Assembly (NCBI RefSeq): GCF_021245725.1
Contig: NZ_JAJGSX010000007.1
Coordinates: forward strand, 124,001 to 188,000
Direction: 5' to 3'
Length of the DNA: 64,000 bases
From: Pseudonocardia sp. TRM90224
Lineage (GTDB): Bacteria > Actinomycetota > Actinomycetes > Mycobacteriales > Pseudonocardiaceae
The notes beneath the pieces were generated by a model that was given only the letters and a program-made list of their open reading frames with translations, had not been told where the DNA came from and did not search any database. The first letter of the stretch is position 1; every line of letters begins with the position of its first letter. The position numbers and the translations under genes are program-made. Below are positions 51,469-61,066 of this stretch, piece by piece.

Positions 51469-52685
51469 CGCGACCAGGTGGCGCCGGTCTGCCGGTAGCC
51501 GAGCGAGGCGTAGACGGCGTCGATCAAGGACTGGCCGCGCGGGTTGAGCCCGAGGCCGAGACCCTGCCGGTTCATGACGTAGCCGAACGAGATCCGCGCG
51601 CCCGGGTCGGCGAACCCGACGGAACCACCGATGCCGGGGTGCCCGAACGCGTCCTCCGAGTAGCGGACGCCGTCGCGGTCGCCTGGGTTCCGCTCGTGCT
51701 CGTTCATGATCGCCTTCACGAAGCCGAGGGTGAACCGGCTGGTCACCCCCATGGTGAGGTCGACGCCGTGCGAGCGTTCGCGGCCCATCAGCGCGAGCTG
51801 CTCCTCGTCGACGAGCCGCACACCGCCGTACGCGCCGTCGAGCGCGAGCGGCCGGTAGAGCTGCGCGAGACCGCGGGCGCTGGTGATCCCGCCGACGCTG
51901 CCCATCTCGGCGGCGTGCGCGGCGCGGCTGTCCGACTCGAAGGGGTCCATGTAGCCGCCGGTGTTGCCGATCTGCAGCGCCGGCACGGACGTGGGGTCGG
52001 ACATCGCGGTGAGGAACATCGTCGGCACGGCCGCACCGGGCGCGGTCGGGTCGGCGGGGATGTTCGGGGCGACCCGCGACTCGGCGTCCTCCGGCAGCCC
52101 GAGGTGCATCTCGATGCCGAGCGGGCCGGCCACCTCCTCGCGGAAGAACGTCCCGAGCGAGCGGCCGCTCACCCGGCGCACCACCTCGCCGACCAGGAAC
52201 CCGAACGTCAGCCCGTGGTAGCCGTGCGCGGCCCCGGGCGTCCAGAACGGCTCCTCCTTCGCCAGCGCGTCGGTCATGGCGTTCCAGTCGTAGAACGCGC
52301 CGCGCGGCAACGGCTGGCGCAACGCGGGCAGCCCGGCCTGGTGGGAGAGCAGGTGCGCGACCGTCACCGCCTCCTTGCCGAACTTGGCGAACTCCGGCCA
52401 GTACGTCGCGACGGGCGCCTCGACGTCCAGCTCGCCGCGGGACGCGAGCATGTGCGCGCACAGCGCGGTGGCGCCCTTCGTGCACGACCACACGTGCGTC
52501 AGGGTGTCGTGGCTCCACTCCCGCCCCGAGGCGACGTCGGCGACCCCGCCCCAGAGGTCGACGACCGGCTCCCCCTCGATCGTCAGGTGCACGGCCGCGC
52601 CGAGCTCGGCACGTTCGGCGAAGTTGCGTTCGAACTCGTCGCGCACGGCGGCGAACTCGGGCGCGCACGTTCCGTTGACGGTCAT
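51465..52685 (-). CDS. Serine hydrolase, beta-lactamase/EstB family
   Basis: A 406-residue class C beta-lactamase-like hydrolase, probably an esterase. The catalytic SxxK motif is SCTK (about residue 68). The Tyr motif is YHGLTFGF (about residue 160), where penicillin-binding proteins have YxN. The C-terminal HPGIGGSVGFAD corresponds to the KTG region with H-x-G. No signal peptide is seen. The start is ATG 52685 after GAGGAG. It is divergent from the LuxR gene, with two palindromes between. Confidence 0.85.
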   Translation of the reverse strand: MTVNGTCAPEFAAVRDEFERNFAERAELGAAVHLTIEGEPVVDLWGGVADVASGREWSHDTLTHVWSCTKGATALCAHMLASRGELDVEAPVATYWPEFAKFGKEAVTVAHLLSHQAGLPALRQPLPRGAFYDWNAMTDALAKEEPFWTPGAAHGYHGLTFGFLVGEVVRRVSGRSLGTFFREEVAGPLGIEMHLGLPEDAESRVAPNIPADPTAPGAAVPTMFLTAMSDPTSVPALQIGNTGGYMDPFESDSRAAHAAEMGSVGGITSARGLAQLYRPLALDGAYGGVRLVDEEQLALMGRERSHGVDLTMGVTSRFTLGFVKAIMNEHERNPGDRDGVRYSEDAFGHPGIGGSVGFADPGARISFGYVMNRQGLGLGLNPRGQSLIDAVYASLGYRQTGATWSR

Positions 52686-52742
52686 CAGCTGCTCCTCGAC
52701 GTCGGAACCGCATGCCACCACGCCCCGTCCACGCCGGGTAAG

Positions 52743-52762
52743 TAGTGGTTCCGCAACCACTA
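52743..52762. promoter_or_regulatory. Palindrome in the divergent hydrolase/LuxR gap
   Basis: TAGTGGTT-CCGC-AACCACTA, perfect 8+8 symmetry, 58 bp upstream of the hydrolase start. It is an operator candidate for either gene. Confidence 0.5.
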
Positions 52763-52771
52763 AGCCAACTT

Positions 52772-52830
52772 CCCCACCGTTTTGTGCACATGCGCGCCAT
52801 TTCGGCGCGCATCCACCCAAAACGGTGGGG
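52772..52830. repeat. CCCCACCGTTTTG palindrome, family B copy 2
   Basis: CCCCACCGTTTTG...GCGCGCC pairs with GGCGCGC...AAACGGTGGGG (52772-52830). Outer and inner ends match, with a mismatched middle. Unlike other copies, it lies between two divergent start codons, 27 bp before the LuxR ATG, where a terminator makes no sense. Confidence 0.8.
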
Positions 52831-52856
52831 AACTTCGGGCCGGGGTGTGCGCGAGG

Positions 52857-55629
52857 ATGGCCGTCCGGGACGAGCGGGAGGGCGTCATCACGAGCGAGCT
52901 GGTGGGCCGGGCGGCCGAGCTGGAGCGGGTGCTGGCCGCTGTGGGCGGGGCGCCGTCGGCCGGGCTGCTGTGCGCGCTGGTGACGGGCGAGCCGGGCATC
53001 GGCAAGTCGCGGCTGCTCGACGCCGTGGCCGGCGGATTGCGCGAGCGGGGCTGGACCGTGCTGTCGGCTGCCGCCGACGACCTGCTGCGCCGCATCCCGT
53101 ACGCCGCGCTGCGGACCGGAGTTGAAGCGCTCCCGGGACACGAGGGCGTGCTCGACGCGCTCACCCCGGCCGCGGCGGTATCGCCGACGTCGTTCGGCAG
53201 CGCGTGCGACGCCGTCACGCGGCTGCTCACGGAGCTGAGCGCGGCCGGCCCGGTCGCCGTGTGCGTCGACGACGTCGACCAGCTCGACGACGACTCCGTC
53301 GCGCTGCTGACGGTGGTGCTGCGCCGGGTCGCGGCGGCGCCGGTCGGCCTGGTCGCGACCGTCCGGTCCGCGGTGCTCGCCGAGCATCCCGGTGTGCAGG
53401 GGTTCCGCGAGCGGCTCGCCGGGTTCGCCGAGCTGACGACGTGCGAGCTCGGCCCGTTGAGCAGCGCCGACCTCGGCCCGATCATCGCCGCGGAGCTCGG
53501 CGGGCCGGTCGACGCGTCGATGGCGGCCGACGTGCACCGCCGGGCCGACGGCAACCCGTTCTTCGCCACGGAGATCACGCGCTCACTGCGCGAGCTGGAC
53601 GTCGTGGCCGTCGTCGAGGGCCGGGCGCGGCTCGCAGTCGCGCCGGCGGACATCCGGCTGACCCGTCGCGACGCGCTGCTGCGGCGGGTCGCGCCGCTGC
53701 AGGGCGACACCCGTGCCGTCGCACAGGCCGTGTCGGTGCTGCGGCAGGCGCGGCTCGACCATTTCCCGTTGCTGGCGAGCGTCACCGAGCTGCCCGAGCG
53801 GTCCGTCGGGGCGGCGTTCGACGAGCTCGTGCGCACGAGGCTCCTCGTGGGCGACGAGCGCGGCGACTACCGCTTCTCGCACGCGCTGGTCGCCGACGCG
53901 TTGTACGAGGGGATCGGGCCGGCGGAGCGCCGACGGCTGCACGGGACGGTCGCGGCGAGGCTGCTCGCCGACCGCGAACGCGGGATGCCGGTCGGCGTGC
54001 ACCGGCTCGCGTGGCACGTCGAGGAGTCGGCGCGGTTCGGCGACGAGGCCGCGGTCGCGGTGCTGGCCGAGGCCGCGATGCTCGCCCGGACGAGCGCGCC
54101 CGACCGGGCGGCCGCGCTCTGCGCCACCGCGCTCACGCTGCTCGGGCCGGCCGCGCCGCAGCGGCCCGGGTTGCTGTCGACGCGCTGCAGAGCCCTGGTC
54201 AGGGCGTCGCGGCCGGTGCCGGCGATCGAAGCGGGACGAGCGGCGTTGCAGCTGCTGCCGCCGGGCCGCGAGCGCTCGCAGACCGTCACCGCCGTGCTGG
54301 CCGCACTCTTCGCCACCGAGCGGTTCGTCGAGGCCATGGCACTGGCCGACGCCGAGGTCGCAGGCGGCGCGGCCGAACCGACCGTGCATGCCGTCCGCGC
54401 GATGCTCTCGGTCTTCACCGGCCGGTCGGCGGAGGCGCTCGCGCTCGTCGAGGCGACGGAGGCGCTGCCCATGTCGTCACCGGCGGAGGCGGTCGTCGTC
54501 TTCGGCCGGCTCGCGATGACCACGTCGGTGCTCAACCGGCACGACCGGACCGTCCACTACGCAGATCGGGCACTGCGCGCCGCCACCACCCCCGATCTCG
54601 AGCTGCAGGCCGCGGCGATGGGCGCGGTCACCGGCTCGCTCGCCGGCCTCGTCCGCGACGCGACGCGGCGGCTCGGCAGGGCGGAGGAGCTGGCCCGCGC
54701 CGGCGGCGCCGGGTTCCGGGGGCGAGCTGCTCGTCTCGCGGCTCGCGCTCGACTGGCTGGCCGGGCGGTGGGACGCGGCGCTGGAAGGGATCGGGCAAGC
54801 CGGCAGCGAGCTGGCCGCCCGCGACGAGATCGTGCTGCACGACGCCGTGCGGGCGATCGAGCTCGACATGCGCACGTGGCGCGGCGAGCTCGACGTGGCG
54901 GCGCGGCTGGCCGCGCAGGAGCCGCCGCGCTCGCCGAACATGCGGGGCCTCTTCGCGCTCGCGCTCAGCGCCTACCGGACGGTCGCCGGCGATCCCGCCG
55001 GTGCGCGGGCCGCGATCGCGACGGCGACCGCGGCGCCCGCCACCGACCCGTACGCGTGCGTTCTGCTGGGCCGGCTCGTCGAGCTGCTGCTGGCCGGCGG
55101 CGACCGTGACGGAGGGGACGGGGTACTCGCGACGCTGGTGGACGTCGCGGCCGGGCGGACGTCACCCTGGTCGCGGCTGGCGCTGCACCGGGCCACCGGC
55201 CTCACCCGGCGCGACGCCGACGAGCTGCGTGCCGCGGTCGTCGACGCCGCAGCGGGCGGGCTGGTGTTCGAGCAGGCGCGGGCCCAGCTGGCGCTCGGCG
55301 AGCTCGTCGATGACCCCGGCGAGGGCCTGGCCGAGGCGTACCGCACCTTCCACCGCCTCGCCGCGCACGGCCTGCGCCGCCGTGCCGGCGCGCGCCTTCG
55401 GGAGCTGGGGATGAAGGTGCCGAGGGCGGGCACCCGTGCCGCCGGGGTGCTGACCGACTCCGAGGAGCAGGTGGCCCGGCTCGTCCAGCAGGGCATGCGC
55501 AACCGCGACATCGCGGCGGCGCTGCACTACTCCCCCAGGACGGTCGAGGTCTACCTGTCGCGGATCTACACGAAGCTCTCGGTGTCGTCGCGGCTGGAGC
55601 TCGCGCGCAGGCTGGACACCCGCCGTTGA
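52857..55629 (+). pseudogene. LuxR family (LAL-type) AAA regulator, frameshifted
   Basis: A large ATP-binding LuxR regulator split by a frameshift. The first part (from ATG 52857) has the P-loop GEPGIGKS and Walker B VCVDDVDQLD, then helical repeats. The second part, in another frame, runs through GELLVSRLALDWLAG to the LuxR helix-turn-helix (TDSEEQVARLVQQGMRNRDIAAALHYSPRTVEVYLSRIYTKL) and the stop at 55629. The break is at a run of five G (54718-54722): removing one G joins the two frames into one product of about 920 residues. It could be a sequencing error, phase variation or a true pseudogene. Regulatory target unknown. Confidence 0.82.
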
Positions 55630-55673
55630 CGGGAAGAGGACCTGGACGGGCGACACGTGCGTTTCGCATGCGA

Positions 55674-55730
55674 GGGCAGGAAAGCCACTTTCCGGCCCTC
55701 ACAGGGCAGGAAAGTGGCTTTCCTGCCCTC
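55674..55730. repeat. GGAAAG palindrome, family A copy 4
   Basis: AGGGCAGGAAAGCC... (55674-55700) pairs with its inverse (55704-55730), a 27-bp stem with one mismatch and a three-base loop. It lies between the convergent LuxR and C39-like genes. Confidence 0.87.
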
Positions 55731-55753
55731 CCCCGGACGACCCCAGTGGGCGT

Positions 55754-56638
55754 TCAGAGGCTCGCCGCGAGTTGGGGGTAGGTCGAGGCCAGCTGGTGCA
55801 GCAGGTGCGCGGCCGCCGTGTTGTCGCCCATGACGAGCGGGTACTGCAGCGCCCCGAGGAGCCTGGCCTGCTCCGTGGCGACGGCGGCGGCCGCGGTGGC
55901 GCCGATCCGGGACAGGCTCGTGGCGGCGTCGGCCAGCCTGCGTGTGCCCACCTTGACCGCGAAGTTCGCCAGGTGCGCGCGAAGGCCCTCGTCCGGGCCG
56001 GCCGCGATCATCCCCGCGAGCTTCGTGGCGGCAGCGGCGCTGCTGGCGCCGTTGCCGAGCCGGTCGCGGGCCTGCGGGAGCGACGCCGCCAGCGCGTCGA
56101 GCACGTCGACGTCGCGCGTGCGCCGGAACCCGCTGAGCATCGTGAACGGCTCGGCCGGGTAGTCGAATGAATTCGACCCCCACGCGGCGCAGAATTCGTC
56201 GATCGGCAGCGTGGCGAACGGGAATCCCTGCGGGTCGTGGAAAACGACCTGCTCGGCGACGTCGAGGACCACCACGAAATGGTCGGAGCCGATCGGGCCG
56301 GTCATGTCGGGGGCGTGGCGCAGCAGCTCGATCTCGACGGGGCCGACGAACACCGACCCCTCGCGCGTGGCCGCTCGCAGGCGGGCGACCGCATCGGCTG
56401 CCGGGCCGCCACTCGTCCAGTCCGCGTGCCATCCCAGCAGGTCAAGGGCAGCAGGCAGGCCGATGACCGGGTCCCAGCCAGGCGCGTCGAAGTACGGCGT
56501 GCCGTTCTGGAACTGCATCCCGAACGGCGAGCCCGTCAGCACCTCGATGTCCGACGGCGACGGGGCGGGCGCACCGAGCACCATGGCGAGCGAATTCGCG
56601 TAGCAATACGGGCCGGACCCGGTGTAGGAAGTCTCCAT
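55754..56638 (-). CDS. BtrH/C39-like cysteine peptidase-fold protein
   Basis: A 294-residue protein with a papain-like N-terminal half: GPYCYANSLAMVLG (Cys12) and IGSDHFVVVLDVAEQVVFHDPQGFPF (His about 118, Asp downstream) resemble the catalytic Cys-His-Asp of peptidase C39 and the BtrH N-terminal acyltransferase domain. The second half is a helical Ala-rich domain of unknown type. Roles in the family include leader-peptide cleavage and acyl transfer in antibiotic synthesis. No biosynthetic genes adjoin here, so the job is unknown. Confidence 0.75.
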   Translation of the reverse strand: METSYTGSGPYCYANSLAMVLGAPAPSPSDIEVLTGSPFGMQFQNGTPYFDAPGWDPVIGLPAALDLLGWHADWTSGGPAADAVARLRAATREGSVFVGPVEIELLRHAPDMTGPIGSDHFVVVLDVAEQVVFHDPQGFPFATLPIDEFCAAWGSNSFDYPAEPFTMLSGFRRTRDVDVLDALAASLPQARDRLGNGASSAAAATKLAGMIAAGPDEGLRAHLANFAVKVGTRRLADAATSLSRIGATAAAAVATEQARLLGALQYPLVMGDNTAAAHLLHQLASTYPQLAASL

Positions 56639-56692
56639 GCCTCGATCGTGGCAAATTTCCTACATAATTCGCAACATTTCAGATTTCACCGG

Positions 56693-57088
56693 TCAGTTCA
56701 ATGCTTCCCCGTCGTGCTCGACGACCGTACGGATGGTGAACGACGGTCGCAGCATCATCGTCAGCTCCGTGCGTTCGAGCGCATCGGCGAGCTCGTGCGC
56801 CTCCGCCGGGCGGATCCGCGTGGGCAACAGCACGCGGCGGTAGAGCAGCGTCGGCGGACCGCCGTCGAGCGTCACGACGACCTCGACGTCGCCGCGCTCG
56901 CCGAGCCGACCGAGGTACGTGCGGGTGGTCATCGCGCTGCAAGCGGCGAGCGACGCCGTCATGAGCTCCAGCGGCTTGGGACCCGCGTCGCCGTGGTCGA
57001 CGACCATGTCGTGCTGGCCGATCCGGACCGTCACCGACGTGCCGGTGCCGGCGGTGGCGTCGGCGCTGGCCAGCGGGACCTGCATCAT
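56693..57088 (-). CDS. OsmC family protein lacking the second cysteine
   Basis: A 131-residue OsmC/YhfA-like protein of the hydroperoxide-reductase superfamily. It has the family block GPKPLELMTASLAACSAMTTRTYLGRLG with one Cys. The second Cys expected near RTELTMMLRPSFTI is replaced by residues that cannot act as thiol, so a two-cysteine peroxidase cycle looks impossible. It overlaps the stop of the histidine kinase gene (ATGA) and thus belongs to that redox operon. Confidence 0.82.
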   Translation of the reverse strand: MMQVPLASADATAGTGTSVTVRIGQHDMVVDHGDAGPKPLELMTASLAACSAMTTRTYLGRLGERGDVEVVVTLDGGPPTLLYRRVLLPTRIRPAEAHELADALERTELTMMLRPSFTIRTVVEHDGEALN

Positions 57089-58524
57089 TCGGGAACCTCT
57101 TCCATGGGGAGCAGCACCTGGAACCGGGTCTCGCCCGGTTCGGAATCGACCCGCACGTCACCGTGGTGGCGGCTGACGACCACCCGGTAGGTGACGTCGA
57201 GGCCGAGGCCGGTACCGCGTCCGACCGGCTTCGTCGTGAAGAACGGCTCGAAGATCCGCTGCCGGATCTCGGGCGGGATGCCGGGCCCGGTGTCGCCGAT
57301 CTCGACGAGCACCCGCCCGTTCTCCCGGCCGGTGCGCACGGTGAGCGTGCCGCTGCCGTCCATCGCGTCGATGGCGTTGTCGATCAGGTTCGTCCAGACC
57401 TGGTTGAGCTCGGCGGGATAGGCCGGGATCGTGGGGAGCGACCGGTCGTAGTCCTTGACGATCGACACCCCGCTCTCCTCGCCGAGCTTGCGGCCGAACA
57501 TCACCAGCGTGGCGTCGAGGCCCTCGTGGACGTCGATCCACCGGTGCGGGGCGCGGTCCATCTGCGAGTACTGCTTCGCGGCCGTCACCAGGTCGGAGAT
57601 ACGGGTGGTCGCGTCGAGGATCTCGCGCAGCAAGCTCTCGGTCTCGACGGTGTAGGCGAGCCAGCGGACGGCGCCTTCGAGCGTGGTCTCCTCCGCGGCG
57701 GTGGCGACGGCCTCCATGTCCTCCACGCCGAGCCCGCCGGCGACGAACACCGGCGCGAGGTCCCAGCCGCCCTGGATGCCGTGCTCGTCGAGCCAGTCGC
57801 CCACCTCGTCCTCGAGGTCGGTGGCCTGCAGCGGGGAGAGCGTCGGGGCGTGGCGGACCTTCTTGACGAACTCGTCCTGCGCCATCACCAGCTTCTTCAG
57901 CTGCGTGCCGGCGAGCTTCCCGTCGGCGATCATCGCGAGCTTGGCGCGCATCCCGGCGACCTTGTCGCGCAGCGCGTCGGTGGCCCGGCCGGCCGCGGCC
58001 GCGGGGTTGTTGAGCTCGTGCGTGAGGCCGGCGGACAGCTTGCCGAGCGCGAGCAGCCGCTCCCGCTCGCCCACCAGCGCGTTGCCGCGCCGCAGACCGA
58101 GGACCATGCCCTCCAGCAGGTGGACGGCCATCGGGAACCACTGGCGGAACTGCGCGGCGAACTCCTCGGCCGGAAGCGCGAGCACCGCGCAGTCGCTGAT
58201 CGCGCGTACCGACGCCGGGTAGCTCTTCGCCGTCTCGTCGTCGAGGTAGAACTGCGTGGCGCCGAAGTACACCCCGCGCTGCTCGGTGCGGGTGGTCTCG
58301 ACGTCGTCGCCGGCGATGTTGCGGCTCATCGCGATCGTCCCGGAGAGCAGGACGTAGAAGCAGCGCGACGGATCGCCCTCGACGACCACGTCGGTGCCGG
58401 CGCTCTCCTCGACGACGTCCGCGTTCTCCGACACCCAGGCCAGCTGCTCGTCGGTGCAGTCGGCGAAGAGGAACAGCGTGCGCAGCTCGTCGGGGGTGAG
58501 GTGCGCCGGTGCTGATGTGCTCAC
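57085..58524 (-). CDS. Histidine kinase with N-terminal cNMP-binding domain
   Basis: A 479-residue cytosolic sensor kinase. Residues about 8-140 form a cyclic-nucleotide-binding-like domain ([24 protein letters not shown]). The His motif is [17 protein letters not shown] (about residue 170). The ATPase part has [38 protein letters not shown] and GRGTGLGL. The GTG start at 58524 is chosen because the cNMP domain begins right after it. It lies between the receiver-TrxR fusion gene upstream and osmC downstream, so the three form a redox-sensing two-component unit. Confidence 0.9.
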   Translation of the reverse strand: MSTSAPAHLTPDELRTLFLFADCTDEQLAWVSENADVVEESAGTDVVVEGDPSRCFYVLLSGTIAMSRNIAGDDVETTRTEQRGVYFGATQFYLDDETAKSYPASVRAISDCAVLALPAEEFAAQFRQWFPMAVHLLEGMVLGLRRGNALVGERERLLALGKLSAGLTHELNNPAAAAGRATDALRDKVAGMRAKLAMIADGKLAGTQLKKLVMAQDEFVKKVRHAPTLSPLQATDLEDEVGDWLDEHGIQGGWDLAPVFVAGGLGVEDMEAVATAAEETTLEGAVRWLAYTVETESLLREILDATTRISDLVTAAKQYSQMDRAPHRWIDVHEGLDATLVMFGRKLGEESGVSIVKDYDRSLPTIPAYPAELNQVWTNLIDNAIDAMDGSGTLTVRTGRENGRVLVEIGDTGPGIPPEIRQRIFEPFFTTKPVGRGTGLGLDVTYRVVVSRHHGDVRVDSEPGETRFQVLLPMEEVPE

Positions 58525-58572
58525 GGATCGAGCGTAACCCTCGATCAGCCGCAGCGTCGTCACCCGAACTTC

Positions 58573-58630
58573 CCCACCGTTTTGCCAACCTGCAGACCCT
58601 GGAGGGTGTGCAGGTTGGCAAAACGGTGGG
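58573..58630. repeat. CCCCACCGTTTTG palindrome, family B copy 3
   Basis: A perfect 22-bp stem: 58573-58594 with 58609-58630. The outer part CCCACCGTTTTG is shared with other copies; the inner part CCAACCTGCA is different but fully complementary. It lies 5 bp past the stop of the RR-TrxR gene and upstream of the histidine kinase. Confidence 0.88.
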
Positions 58631-58634
58631 CGGC

Positions 58635-60293
58635 TTACTGCTCGGACAGGTACCGGTGCACCAGCGTGACGGCCATGGCGCCCTCGCCGACGGCGGAGGC
58701 GACGCGCTTGACCGAGTCGGCGCGCACGTCCCCTGCCACGAACACGCCGGGCACGCTCGACTCCAGGTGGTACGGGTCGCGGTCGAGCGACCAACCGGCC
58801 GGGCGCTTCCCGTCGACGACGAGGTCGGGGCCGGTCCGCACGAACCCGCGGACGTCGCGCTCGACCACCCCGTCGAGCCACTCGGTGCGCGGCGCGGCGC
58901 CGATGAACACGAACATCGACCCCGCCCCGACGGTCTGCTTCTCCCCCGTCGTGCGGTCGGAGAGCACGAGGTGCTGCAAGTGCCCGTCGCCGCTCGCCTC
59001 GGCGACCTCGGTGCGGGTGCGCACCGTGATGTTGTCGATCACGTCGAGCTGCTTGATCAGATAGCTGGACATCGACGCTTCCAGGTTCGGCCCGCGCACC
59101 AGCAGCGTCACGGTCGCGGCGTGCCGCGAGAAGAAAACAGCAGCCTGACCTGCGGAGTTGGCGCCGCCGACGATGTAGACGTCCTCACCCGCGCACCCCG
59201 GCGCCTCCGTGGCGGCGGAGCCGTAGAACACGCCGCGACCGGTCAGCTCGGCCACACCCGGCGCGTCGAGGCTGCGGTAGGAGACACCCGTGGCGAGCAC
59301 GACGGAGTGCGCGGCGATCTCGCTGCCGTCGCCGAAACGCACCACCCGCGCCGAACCGCGCGCCTCGAGCGCGACGACGTCGCGGGCCGTGAGCACCTCG
59401 GCGCCGAACTTGGCCGCCTGCCGACGCGCGCGGTCGGTGAGCTGCGCCCCGGAGACGCCGTCGGGGAAACCGAGGTAGTTCTCGATGCGCGAGCTCTGCC
59501 CGGCCTGCCCGCCGGTGGCCTGCCGCTCGACCAGCACGGTGCGCAGCCCCTCCGACGCCCCGTAGACGGCGCTGCCGAGGCCGGCCGGGCCGCCGCCGAT
59601 CACGATGAGGTCGTAGAAGTCGGTCGCCGGGTCGGTGGTGAGCCCGACGGCCGACGCGATCTCGGCATCGCTCGGCGCGCGCAGCACGGTGCCGTCCGTG
59701 GTGATCACGACGGGCACGTCCTCCGGCGACGCCCCGGACGCCTCCAGGAGGCGGGCGCCCTCCGGGTCCTCGATCGAGTAGTAGCGGTAGGGCACCGAGT
59801 TGCGGGCCAGGAAGTCGCGCGCCTCGAAGCACTGGGCCGACCAGCGGTGCCCCACGACGCGGATCTCGTCGACCGGCCGCACGCCGACCGCGCGCCAGGT
59901 CTCCACCAGCGCGTCGATCACCGGGTAGAGCTTCTCCTCCGGCGGGTCCCACGGCTTGAGCAGGTAGTGGTCGACGTCGACGACGTTGATCGCCTGGATC
60001 GCGGCGTCGGTGTCGGCGTACGCCGTGAGCAGCGCCCTGCGCGCACGCGGCGCGATGTCCATGGCCTGCTCGAGGAACTCGATGCCGTTCATCTCCGGCA
60101 TGCGGTAGTCGGCGAGGATCGCGGCGACGGGCTCGCCGCGCAGCGTCAGCTCACGCAGCGCCTCCAGCGCGTCGCGCCCCGACTCGGCCCGCACGATCCG
60201 GTAGTCCTGGCCGTAACGACGACGCAGGTCGCGGGCGACGGAGCGGCTCACGCCGGGGTCGTCGTCGACGGTCATCAGGACGGGTTTGGTCAC
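58635..60293 (-). CDS. Response-regulator receiver fused to thioredoxin-reductase-like flavoprotein
   Basis: A 552-residue fusion. Residues 1-125 form a receiver domain with MTVDDDP, phospho-acceptor Asp in ILADYRMPEMNG (about 61) and KPW. A glutaredoxin-like segment (about 145-215) follows. From about 230 it is a thioredoxin-reductase-type flavoprotein: IGGGPAGLGSAVYGASEG, ENYLGFPDGVSG, IVGGANSAGQAAV and GVFVAGDVR. Where true TrxR has CATC, this reads AATE, so it cannot reduce disulfides by that route. It is first in a unit with the cNMP histidine kinase and OsmC, and probably changes its flavin chemistry on phosphorylation or reports redox state. Confidence 0.88.
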   Translation of the reverse strand: MTKPVLMTVDDDPGVSRSVARDLRRRYGQDYRIVRAESGRDALEALRELTLRGEPVAAILADYRMPEMNGIEFLEQAMDIAPRARRALLTAYADTDAAIQAINVVDVDHYLLKPWDPPEEKLYPVIDALVETWRAVGVRPVDEIRVVGHRWSAQCFEARDFLARNSVPYRYYSIEDPEGARLLEASGASPEDVPVVITTDGTVLRAPSDAEIASAVGLTTDPATDFYDLIVIGGGPAGLGSAVYGASEGLRTVLVERQATGGQAGQSSRIENYLGFPDGVSGAQLTDRARRQAAKFGAEVLTARDVVALEARGSARVVRFGDGSEIAAHSVVLATGVSYRSLDAPGVAELTGRGVFYGSAATEAPGCAGEDVYIVGGANSAGQAAVFFSRHAATVTLLVRGPNLEASMSSYLIKQLDVIDNITVRTRTEVAEASGDGHLQHLVLSDRTTGEKQTVGAGSMFVFIGAAPRTEWLDGVVERDVRGFVRTGPDLVVDGKRPAGWSLDRDPYHLESSVPGVFVAGDVRADSVKRVASAVGEGAMAVTLVHRYLSEQ

Positions 60294-60385
60294 TACGTAC
60301 TCCTGCTCGCGATGCGGTGTGCGCCACCGAAACTAGCCGTCACGAGACGCCCCCGCGAGTGCGTCCGCACCGGGAGCAGACTGGC

Positions 60386-61060
60386 GTGGTGCAGATCCCG
60401 CCCGTCAGCTCTCCCGCCACCCTGGACGAAGCCCGGCGGCTGCAGGCGGACCTGGCCTCCCGGGTCGAGCTCACGGACGCCCCAGGCGGGCTGCCCACCG
60501 TCGTGACGGGTCTCGACGTCTCCTACCGCGTCGGGTCCGACGACGTCGTCGCGGCCGCGGTTGTGATCGACATCGCGTCCGGGGAGATCATCGAGCACCA
60601 GGTCGTGCGCGGCACCGTCACGTTCCCGTACACGCCGGGCCTGCTGGCGTTCCGCGAGATCCCGATGCTGCTGGAGGCGCTGCGCGGGCTCCGTACCGAT
60701 CCCGGGCTGCTGCTCTGCGACGGGCAGGGCATCGCGCACCCGCGCCGCTGCGGCCTCGCGAGCCACCTCGGGGTGCTGCTCGACCTGCCGGCCGTCGGGT
60801 GCGCGAAGCGGCGGTTCATCGGCACCCACGACGAGCCGGGGCAGCGCCGCGGCGACCGCGCCGCGCTGGTCGACGGCACCGAACGCATCGGCTCGGTCCT
60901 GCGCACGCAGGACGGCGTGGCGCCGGTGTTCGTCTCGCCGGGGCACCGGATCGACCACGAAGCCGCGTGCGAGCTGGTGCTCGCCGCGGCGCCGCGCTAC
61001 CGCCTCCCCGACCCCGTCCGGCACGCCGACCGGCTGTCCAGGGCCGCACTGGTGGGGTGA
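60386..61060 (+). CDS. nfi: Endonuclease V
   Basis: A 224-residue endonuclease V that nicks DNA near deoxyinosine. Motifs are VTGLDVSYR (first metal Asp), FPYTPGLLAFREIP, LLLCDGQGIAHPRRCG and GCAKRRFIG; all are characteristic. GGGAG lies nine bases before the GTG at 60386; a second GTG at 60389 is equally readable. A second partial copy of its 3' end lies 0.7 kb downstream (61724-61866). Confidence 0.93.
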   Translation: MVQIPPVSSPATLDEARRLQADLASRVELTDAPGGLPTVVTGLDVSYRVGSDDVVAAAVVIDIASGEIIEHQVVRGTVTFPYTPGLLAFREIPMLLEALRGLRTDPGLLLCDGQGIAHPRRCGLASHLGVLLDLPAVGCAKRRFIGTHDEPGQRRGDRAALVDGTERIGSVLRTQDGVAPVFVSPGHRIDHEAACELVLAAAPRYRLPDPVRHADRLSRAALVG

Positions 61061-61066
61061 GCCGGA

